This document shows, in pieces, positions 55,859-64,000 of a DNA stretch of 64,000 nucleotides. The notes under the pieces are model-generated. The model saw only the letters and a program-made list of their open reading frames with translations, was not told the DNA's origin and did no database searches. The DNA comes from Dipylidium caninum (Eukaryota > Platyhelminthes > Cestoda > Cyclophyllidea > Dipylidiidae): contig QEYB01001208.1 in NCBI GenBank assembly GCA_017562135.1, positions 1,279,959 to 1,343,958 on the forward strand, read 5' to 3'. The position numbers and the translations under genes were made by a program. The stretch's first letter is position 1. Each line of letters begins with the position of its first letter.

Positions 55859-56227
55859 TTAAACAGTAAAGCTCTCACCACATCCGCAGGTCCCTTTCAC
55901 GTTCGGGTTGTTAAAAATGAATTCACTGGAAATTAGAGTTTTTTGGAAGTGCATTTCCGAACCCAGAAGTGTTAGTTGAGCTTTTCTGTCGATGAAGATC
56001 TTGACCCCATCTTCTTCGACTACTTCGTCACCTTTTTGCTTCTCAGAGCAGAAAGACAGAGAATATGAGAGCCCATTACATCCACGCGTTCGAACACTGA
56101 TTCGCAGACCGATTGCATCAGGTTGTTGGGACAATAGCTCTTTGGCGCGTTGGAGTGCGCTATCGGTAAGTGTAATGGCCTGAAACCGGCCCTTGAGAGG
56201 CTTTGTCAAGCGCTTTGGATTATTCAT
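55859..56227 (-). CDS. ISCA1: ISCA1-like iron-sulfur cluster assembly protein
   Basis: Intronless 122-codon gene (stop TAA at 55859). It has all A-type carrier signatures: SVRTRGCNGLSYSL with the first cluster Cys, KAQLTLLGSEM, SSEFIFNNPNVKGTCGCGESF with the CxC pair at the C-terminus. Human ISCA1 (129 residues) is very similar along this whole length. In mitochondria ISCA1 works with ISCA2 and IBA57 to build [4Fe-4S] clusters for lipoate synthase, aconitase and complex I. I chose the Met at 56227 because MNNPKRLTKPLKGRFQ gives a short basic N-terminus like human. The frame stays open to an ATG at 56395, which would add 56 residues starting with a hydrophobic stretch and cannot be excluded. 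Confidence 0.93.
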   Translation of the reverse strand: MNNPKRLTKPLKGRFQAITLTDSALQRAKELLSQQPDAIGLRISVRTRGCNGLSYSLSFCSEKQKGDEVVEEDGVKIFIDRKAQLTLLGSEMHFQKTLISSEFIFNNPNVKGTCGCGESFTV

Positions 56228-56395
56228 AGTACGAACAGAGTTGGATATGGTTCCGAAGTGATGCTGCGAGGCCAAAAGTCCTATAAAGAAACGAAGATTC
56301 GGGGGCGCATGTGCAGCAGCATACGTCAGACGGGCCCATCCGATCATATCTAGTGACGAAGCGATTAAAAGCAATGAATATGCGAGTTTTAGCAT

Positions 56396-57898
56396 AACTA
56401 ATACTCACTGGGGAAAACTAGGTAATAATTGATTTATATATGAAAACAACTATGCAACTTAGAAATTTGTGTTACTGTGGAGGAAAATATATGCGCTAGA
56501 CGCACAGCAAGTAAGCCGCATATTCTTGAAGTAAAAGAACTTGTTGACAGATTAACAGAACCTCTTTGGTGATTTGCAAAAAACGCAGGACGTATTAAAA
56601 AAGAGCCAAGTGACATATCTGTCTTCAATCTTTTTAGTCAGAAAATAGTCAGACCGGGATAGTGTATAAACACACAGATAAGGGGTAGCACACAACAGAA
56701 GGCCGACAGTTAATTGGCTAAAATATTCACAATTATTAACTCTTCTCCAGTTTTGCTTTGCAAAGATATTAGGCAGTGGTGTCGCTCATAAGACTGTCTG
56801 AAAACAGTAGAACTCTAACTTATCACGCCACGATAATTTTAATCTACGAAAACCCTTATGGACATATATCGATATATTTTGCGGCGTAAATATCCTGTTA
56901 GCGATGTCTAATTTGTAAGTCTAAGGAGTAGTGCACAAATAATGTCAAATTATAAGCACGTAGAAGAGCTCTTTGGGAAGCCGAAATTTATGGTTTACAA
57001 GGCTAAATCCCGCGCAAATACTCTAATTTCATATACTAGTGTCACTTCCCCATCAATTGGCAAGGAATATGTTTGAATATCAGGATGGGTGTAAATTTGA
57101 TGAGGAAATGCCAAATAGTTACGGCGGAAAATTAATTGCTGAGGGACCTGCTGATCGGTTTTTAAATACCTCTTTTTCATTATCCTAAATTTGGACCTTT
57201 GTCCCCATACCTGTCGGCTTTTCCTTTAATTTTTCATTTTCAGATGCTTTCGTCGAGTCAGGTATGTTACTGCAACTTGTTTCATTATTCGATTGAAATA
57301 TTTTGTCTTAGTAAATGGACATGCCTCTAGGACTTCGAGGGGTGATTCAGATAACTGAAAATGAACTCTGTGGTGTCGAATCTGAGGGCGCGGTTTTCTT
57401 TCAGCTCAGATTGCCATGTCTTGAAGACGATTTTCTTCCATGTGTTGCTCAATAAGAATCAGCTTTTAAAATCCTGACTTTAAGTCACATTTATCCAATA
57501 TAGCATTCGACTTCAATCGCTACAAGGAGTCATAACACCCCACTTATGATCTACCAATCGTTTTTGTTCTAAATACCTGATAAAATGCAGGCATACTGGT
57601 CTACACTGATTTTTCGATTTTGAGCATAAGATACTTATAGAGTCCCTCTCTTGAGTTGTCAAAAACGCCTTTTCCCATTTAAACGACATTTTATCGCGGG
57701 TATATCGGCTCTCTCGAGCAATTGTTGATATTTTATCAAACTTTTCGTCGGTCACGTGTCCTCACTAACTGCCATGGCTCAGTGACTGATCGCAACGGCT
57801 CGTGAATGCTGGTACTGCTAACGTTCCTTCGAGCCCACTTTATGTATTTCTCTCAATCATTCACTTGACCGGTAGATTGCCAAACACTTCTTTATGGC
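56396..57898. other. Intergenic, no supported gene
   Basis: AT-rich sequence upstream of ISCA1. Short open frames only, none with a recognisable motif. Confidence 0.45.
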
Positions 57899-58616
57899 TT
57901 AAAGCTTGTCTGAATGGCGCTTGGAAATTGTGTTAGGCTTTATTGAACAGATGACGACAACATCGGCCAGGTAATCCTTTGTTGGAGGCTTGTTTTTCGT
58001 AGTGAATTTGCAGAAGCTTGAGGTGCGCAACCTCGTGCTCGTCTGCACTTCCATTGCGGATCCCAATCCCTCTGGATTCGGCAGATGCACTGCCCTTCTT
58101 CGAAGTGCTCTTTTCCTAAGGCAGACGATGGGATTGTTGATAATGAGGTCGTAGGAGTCGAGCTGCCTCAATGACAGCGCAAATTAGCGTGGAGATTTCA
58201 TACGCTTACATTCATACAAATCGTTAATAGCATTAGTATTTTGAACTCCTGTTGCTGCGTCTAGCTCGAAGATGTCAACAGCGAAACCGTTAAGGGATTT
58301 TTAACCCCAACCCTAATATGCCCTTAGCGTGTTGAATTTTTGTGTACCAGCATACCTTACCCCATATACTCCGCCAACATTAGTCAGCATCTTCGAGGTG
58401 CTTATTGCGGTTAAATCAAATAAATACTTGGATCCTTTGGTAGCTGAGGTGTCGCAACGATTTTCTAGAACATTGGCTAAAGAACTTGTACATCGATAAG
58501 TGCCATTGTGAAAACAACTCCAGTACAGCAGATTGTTGTGCCTTTCCCCATCCAATAAGGTGGATGTCGACCTAAATCCCACGCCAACAGTCTGGACACC
58601 GCTTGTGACATGATAC
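57899..58616 (-). CDS. Unassigned candidate exons downstream of the ING3-like gene
   Basis: The frame at about 58616-58361 ends at a strong GTAAGG donor and encodes a Cys-containing block (NRCDTSATKGSKYLFDLTAI) loosely reminiscent of the start of a mannose-6-phosphate-receptor-homology domain. A second open frame at 58190-57899 follows (FCKFTTKNKPPTKDYLADVV). I could not join them in a proven phase, and no start codon is clear. This may be a small secreted or lumenal protein gene, or chance. Confidence 0.25.
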
Positions 58617-59139
58617 CTTCTCTATCACACGAGATGCAGCTTGAGCGCAACGCTTGCTTCCCCGGACATGACCAGGCTCAGTGCACTTGGCCAACTTTAA
58701 TAATCTCAGAAAACGCAAACTAGTAAGGGTAGGTGTCAGCCGAAATGTCTTTTGAATGCTCTAGACAGTTGGGCACTTGTTAACAGCAAATTTTGAAGGT
58801 GAATTTTGGATGATGTTAGTGGAGACCTGGCTCAGCAGACCGGTGAAATGTAAAATACCAGCGATGGCCAACCCCGACCAACCTACGTCGTGGACGATGC
58901 TTCACTCGAGATACCAAGGAAACTAGCAAAAGCCAACCCTCATCTCCCCCTCCCCCGAATTTCCTCCCTATTTATCCTGACACTGCAATTGCTCCTCCAA
59001 AATCGTCTTCCTTTAAGTAGACCCTTTTTTTACAAGTAACCAAATTACAAAACCGATTTGTTTTGGAGACACCGTTTCTCCGGTTAATAATTCTCAAGCA
59101 AGCGAGATGCGGAAGAGATGCTATATTTCGAACACAACT

Positions 59140-61187
59140 TCACCGACGATTCATCCTTTTTCTGGAAACTGATGTTCCAGAGTACCTGCCACCAGCACCA
59201 TTTGTCGTGCATATTGGGCAAAACCACTGACCTTTGGGCGCCACAGTGAGGCTTACACACGGATAATGAAACCACTCAATTGGGCAATTAGGCGCGTCAC
59301 AGGCAATCATGTCCCCGTAACTGATGTCCTTGCACAGACAGTATTTGCGCTCATCCACGTCAGCACCACCGCCCGCCCCTGAAGCGTGTGACTCTTGCTG
59401 CAATTGTTGTTGATCTTTCGATGATCTGGCTGGCGATTGAGCTAACGTATACCGGTGGGGGTGATGCAATTCATTTGACGAAATTAGGCCGCCAGAATCA
59501 TCATCAATGTCAATGGCTGAGCAACTTATTTGACTGGGGCGACGGGAGTGGATACCTACGCGACGAGCCTTGTCCGTAGTGACAGAAGACGTATTACCGA
59601 TCCAGCGAGGGCTCTCCCCGCACTTGAGGCTTGGCGACGCGGATACAGTAGGAGCAGCCAGCATTTCGTCAATCGACGCGTCGTTGACGCCATTACCGCC
59701 ACCACCACCACCACCACCGAGAGCTACTGCCTCGGTGTCTGATGTATTCACGAATGGGGAATAGCATGAAGATCCACTGTGATGCATTCTATAACACGAC
59801 AGCGTAGATTATGCATCCGACAACAGACAAATAGTAAGATATTGTCTACAATATCGTGACAGAATCGTATATTTTCCCTGAATTTACCGCATGAGATACC
59901 CCATATTAAAGAAATGCCGCAAAATGAAGCATAGTAGTAAAACGAAACAAAGGGTCCAAGTTGAGATTCTGAGAACAAACAGACCTGTGATGATCGGCTG
60001 ATGCGCCTGTAGACCGCTGAGGGGTGCCAAAGGTGCGAGTTCGCTTAGGAATTTCGACTAATAAGACAAAAATGTAACTACAATCACGAAAGTTTTTCCG
60101 AATGGTAGATCAATGTAACATCTAATAGTTGATGCGATTATCTTTGATTTTAATGGAATGAATATCAAAAGAGCAGTAGAGAAATGTGACTTCTCACGAT
60201 TGAGTCGAAAGTCATCATCTGTACCATCATCGCAGTAGTCCTGAGGTTCCCCTTGAAAGGGTCCGAAATCATGATCCGGTAGATTATGGCCCATGGAAAT
60301 AACACTACCAGCACTTGAGACGCGACGTAAATTTTCAGAGGGCAAAATACGACCAATGTTATCCGACATAAGGGGATTTGATGTTTCTTCGGACATGAAG
60401 GGCGGCCCGTTTCCTACATACGGCGAAGGGGGAGGCAAATTCATTGGGGTGTCAAAAGCTGCAAAACGTCGCTTGAGTACATAAAATTGCTTCTCCGGAG
60501 GATCAAAGGAGAAGGGCGTTCGTCTCCGTGAAATATTGCGATTGATGTTGAACAAATGACCATTGCGGAATTTGGCACGACGCTCTAAGAGTGAATCTTA
60601 CACATTTCGGAACATACTATCCAGTCTACTAGACCCAGACGTATTGCGCCCAAGAAGGGTTCGAATGCCTGTAGACCGAGTGAAGGTGAAGTGAAAAGCA
60701 TGCATTACGATGTTCAATTTTTGATGTGACTCCTGAGTTATCCGCTTCCAACTCCAGTCGGAACTTTCCCAACTCTGAATCCAATTTCTTCATCACTTTC
60801 TGATACTACAAGAATAAAACGAAATCGAAGTATACCGTGATATATATATTCTCTACGATAGCTACCTTTTTCTTTGAATAATCCATGGCCCTGTCAAACT
60901 CCTAACATACAATACCTAAGGCGCAGTACCTTGAGTATGTGTCCATATTCAATTTCTTTCTCTCTTTCGGATAGTCGAGAAAATTTACAGTCTTCAAAAA
61001 ATGCATTGATTCTTGGATACAGTGAAGTTATCGTATCTATTATTTTTTATGCATTTAACGATATCGAATTACTCTGGGCTTGATAATCCAGGTGCCTGAC
61101 TGATGTGAGTTCCTCGCGTAGGTCTGATGGTAAACTTTCGATAGCTACACACAGCTTAATCCTAGTATGCACAATATTACCTTCCAT
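59140..61187 (-). CDS. ING3: ING3-like inhibitor-of-growth protein with PHD finger
   Basis: Multi-exon gene read as 61187-61181 (start uncertain), 61144-61073, 61036-60930, 60901-60866, 60805-60709, about 60584-60198, 60043-59985 and 59788-59140. The ING domain is spread over exons 2-5: AIESLPSDLREELTSVRHLD, then LDSELGKFRLELEADNSGVTSKIE, which matches the ING3 KFKMELEADNAGITE block. The last exon has poly-Gly (8), then a C4HC3 PHD finger, YCLCKDISYGDMIACDAPNC and IEWFHYPCVSL ending WFCPIC. ING PHDs read H3K4me3, and ING3 is a subunit of the NuA4/TIP60 acetyltransferase. Introns of 36 (61180-61145) and 28 nt are unusually short. The joins around 60709-60584 and 60198-60043 are not proven, nor is the first Met; WYFDDF upstream of it looks homologous to the family start but lies after a stop. 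Confidence 0.85.
59698..59718 (-). repeat. GGT/GGC repeat encoding poly-Gly in the ING3-like protein
   Basis: Seven to eight CCA/CCG units on the plus strand encode eight glycines N-terminal to the PHD finger. This is a likely length-variable linker. Confidence 0.85.
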
Positions 61188-62816
61188 AAAATCGTCAAAG
61201 TACCATCATTCGCAGCCCGTCGATTTTGCACACCACCCATAACAAAACAGGCACTCTCACATAAAACAAAATCTGTTCTTCTATTCAATGACCGGTCTTT
61301 GTTGCCATTGGCAGTAGATTTTTGCGGGCAACAGATTTGACATATACTCAGTTACAGAATTGAATTTTAATGCAGTTGTGTATAATATTAGCTTTAAACT
61401 TTTTTTCATAAATGGTACTTAGAAGCATCATTAACTACTTTATGTGTAAGTTGCTTACGGCAGCTATAACTGTGGGGAAGCAAAAATTGTGCGTGTTTTA
61501 AATTAGTTTATTTCGACCTCCATTGCTCAATTTTTATATATTTCCAAAAATTTTGCTTTTGTTGACGGTTCACAAATAGGACTGCCATACCCATTGGCCT
61601 TGATAATATGAGGTCAACTTACATTTCGGATCTATATTCCGACATATGACAGTGGTCAGGCATTACCAATCCTTATAGTAAGAAATGATTCCAAAAAAAA
61701 TTCATCGTACTAGTGGAACCATTTACTCATCCACTTTCGCGAGGCTCCGCAGCATGCATTGAGTGAATCGACGCAACTCAATAAAAAATGACTTTCACTA
61801 AATATGACGATATCTACGTCAAAGGCTGAAGTTCAATGGGCATTACTCATGCTCTATACGTCTTGTGTGGCTACAAAGACGTGAGAACCTTAAATTGTGA
61901 CCAGCTCGGCGCGGCTACACTTTTCGCTTTGTTTATTACGTTACATGAATTGTTAATATTGCCAAAATCTTTTTAGAGACTGTGTTCAGTTTGTGAAAAT
62001 ATTGCCAAGATGTAATAGCTTTCCTCAGCATTATCACACGATTTTCACAAAGTACTCCTGCAGTTTTGTTATCCATTGCCTCGCTCGCTCTTCTGTACTT
62101 ATAATATTTGTTATGCTTTGTGTAGAAATGCAATGTTTATATACAAAGTGTAGGAACTTTAAAACAAACATTAAATCAACTTGCATCCGTGCTTTAATTT
62201 TACATATTTGTCTTCATTTACGTCTAAAGTAGGGAAATTTGTCATTTCAAAAGCCGATTTTGACGTGATGTGCTTTTACTGGTCTTTAAATTTTAATAGG
62301 AAAATTCAGTTTATTAACATGTATCACAAGTGCTTTATGTGAATTATCTGTTCATCTTTGTGGTAAGTTTTAGAGAGAAACAGTTTATCAAAATTATGAA
62401 TCATCCAACTCCCTATCTAGCCTACATTTTTTTCATGTCTTAACAGCAAAGTCAATAGTTATATGAGAGAAATATATATGCAGAATTAAAATGGGCTTAT
62501 TAACGGAAGGAACAAAGGCTATTTAGCAAGGTGATGAAAATAGTAACCAGGTTAAAAAAAGAGAAGAGCGAAGCAAAGGAAGAGATTGGGTGGAGAAGCT
62601 GAAGAATCGTCAAGGGGGATTACGCTTGTACTATCGTCAATGATTTCTACCACACATATTATTGCGAAAGAATTTTGGGTGTTTAGATATTAATATTTCA
62701 TTTAAAGCGATTGACAGGAGAGTTTCCGTAGTCAGGAGCAGGAAGTAATTAACTTTAAAGAGGATAGAGAGATAGATAGAAGAATTTGGGAATATAGTTA
62801 TTGTTTGTAGTTTTAC
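61188..62816. other. AT-rich intergenic region upstream of the ING3-like gene
   Basis: Strongly AT-rich with no supported coding region; presumably holds the ING3-like promoter and any 5' noncoding exon. Confidence 0.4.
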
Positions 62817-63100
62817 CTTCGAGTATGACGATATAGTTGCGATATTCGAATATAGTTACTTCTCCGGGGGAAGAGGGGTAAAGAGGACGTTCGATGTTGT
62901 AGACACTATTCCCAGTGACCAGCGTTGATGGATTCCGAACATGTTCTGGACGTAACTTCACTAACTCTTTCCGCGCCAAGAATTGTGGGTGCCTACGTTT
63001 GTTTTGTAATATCTCCTCATCTTCTGGAGCCACCCGAAATCGCATATCTAAGGCGGCCAGGCAAGTACGATGCTTCTGAGAGCTGGTTTTAACATACTTT
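62817..63100 (-). CDS. Internal exon of an unidentified protein
   Basis: Between a TTAACAG acceptor (exon from 63100) and a GTAAAA donor (exon to 62817) the minus strand is open for 94 codons with strongly protein-like, charged composition (FRVAPEDEEILQNKRRHP; LVKLRPEHVRNPSTLVTGN; YPSSPGEVTIFEYRNYIVIL). An ATG at 63045 could instead be a start. I do not recognise the family and could not find a convincing next exon. It may belong to the same gene as the exon at the right edge. Confidence 0.5.
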
Positions 63101-63862
63101 CTGTTAATTTATGTGAACCGCTCTAATTCGTTGATATTTATTTAGGTAAACGACAGATTAATGGGAGCGTAGGATGACTGTTATATAGCCCGACACCTAT
63201 CACACACTTTTCCCGTCCTTAGAGAGCCCAAATATGCTATGGATTTTATAATTATGTGGTTATTATAGAATCTCGTGACAACTAGTTTACTTTTTTCACC
63301 TATGCTAAATTATAGATTCTCACATGAAATGTTAATAGAACATCGCAACATTATTACTATCATAAGAAAAAAAATCCTGGTTGTTTTCCTTGACCACTTG
63401 TTAGAGCAGGCGTGAAAGTAAATTAAATAGATTGTCATTTCGGTGTAGGACAGCATCCTGTTGCATTGGTAATCAAGAAGGTTGCAGTAAAGAAATAGAG
63501 GCATGGCAACACTCAACTCTGAAAGCAAATTAACTGTTACGTCGAAATGAGACACGATGGGTCTTAGTTAATAACATCTCAACATGCCATAATGATCCGT
63601 TTAGAATCACTACTTAGCGTACCCAAAATTCTTCACATTGAATATATGAGGTAGTCCCACTCTTTTACTCCATAAGTCCGTTGTTATCCTCTAAGGAGAT
63701 TTCAACATCCTCCTGCGTGTAGCAATCGTAAGGCACTGTCTCCATGATCGCATGTTGCAAAATTTAGATGAGTTTAGAAGAGAGTGGACTCGGTTGTTGG
63801 AAGATTTTGAAAATCACCCCTGTGGCCGCTCCCATAAGTAGTGCATTTATATGTCGAATTAC

Positions 63863-63972
63863 CTCCCGACCTGACGCAACCGCTGCGATTGATTCAGCAT
63901 GTTATGGGCCTTGACCATCTCGGTGCTGTGCCCAGTCACGACGCAAAATTCGGCGCCCTTGACTACACACTT
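63863..63972 (-). CDS. Exon of an unidentified gene at the right edge
   Basis: Bounded by GTTCTAG and GTAATT, 110 nt, open in one frame (KGAEFCVVTGHSTEMVKAHN). A following segment from about 63830 could supply a C-terminus (GDFQNLPTTESTLF then stop), in phase. The gene would start right of the window. The family is not recognised. Confidence 0.35.
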
Positions 63973-64000
63973 CTAGAACGCATGTGTCTCTCTCTTTTTG

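Overview
The window is eukaryotic nuclear DNA, almost certainly from a parasitic flatworm and most likely a taeniid-type tapeworm. The evidence is GT-AG introns in nearly every gene, several of them extremely short (36-43 nt) beside multi-kilobase ones, and a complete selenocysteine-containing thioredoxin glutathione reductase, a fusion enzyme that is the hallmark of flatworm redox metabolism. The host assignment rests on remembered family features, not on a database search.

Layout. At 0-6 kb (+) lie the 3' end of a HEAT-repeat protein gene and a complete two-exon CCDC115/Vma22 homologue. At 7.7-13.1 kb (-) is a complete 16-exon thioredoxin glutathione reductase gene, 598 residues when read through an in-frame TGA as Sec, with a recognisable SECIS element in its 3' UTR. 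Two copies of a ~1.05 kb dispersed repeat in opposite orientation (3.5-4.5 kb and 14.6-15.7 kb) bracket these genes. At 16.3-29.8 kb (-) I reconstruct part of a single-pass membrane protein gene made of micro-exons (43-75 nt) with introns up to 6.2 kb and a 665-nt terminal exon. At 32.3-38.5 kb (+) is a two-exon class A neuropeptide-type GPCR with a 5 kb intron. From 38.6 to 54.1 kb almost nothing can be supported apart from one laminin-G-like candidate exon. At 54.1-56.2 kb a PP2C phosphatase (+) and ISCA1 (-) converge. At 59.1-61.2 kb (-) is an ING3-like PHD-finger chromatin reader. From 62.8 kb to the right edge there are unassigned coding-looking exons on the minus strand.

Functionally the genes are housekeeping (V-ATPase assembly, redox, Fe-S maturation, dephosphorylation, chromatin reading) plus two surface/signalling proteins. 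Nothing suggests a cluster or operon acting in one pathway. Exon limits are from my own reading of splice signals and phase. The TGR, GPCR, PP2C and CCDC115 models are internally consistent to the base. The HEAT gene joins in frame but has one weak donor. The ING3-like, membrane-protein and right-edge models are partial.
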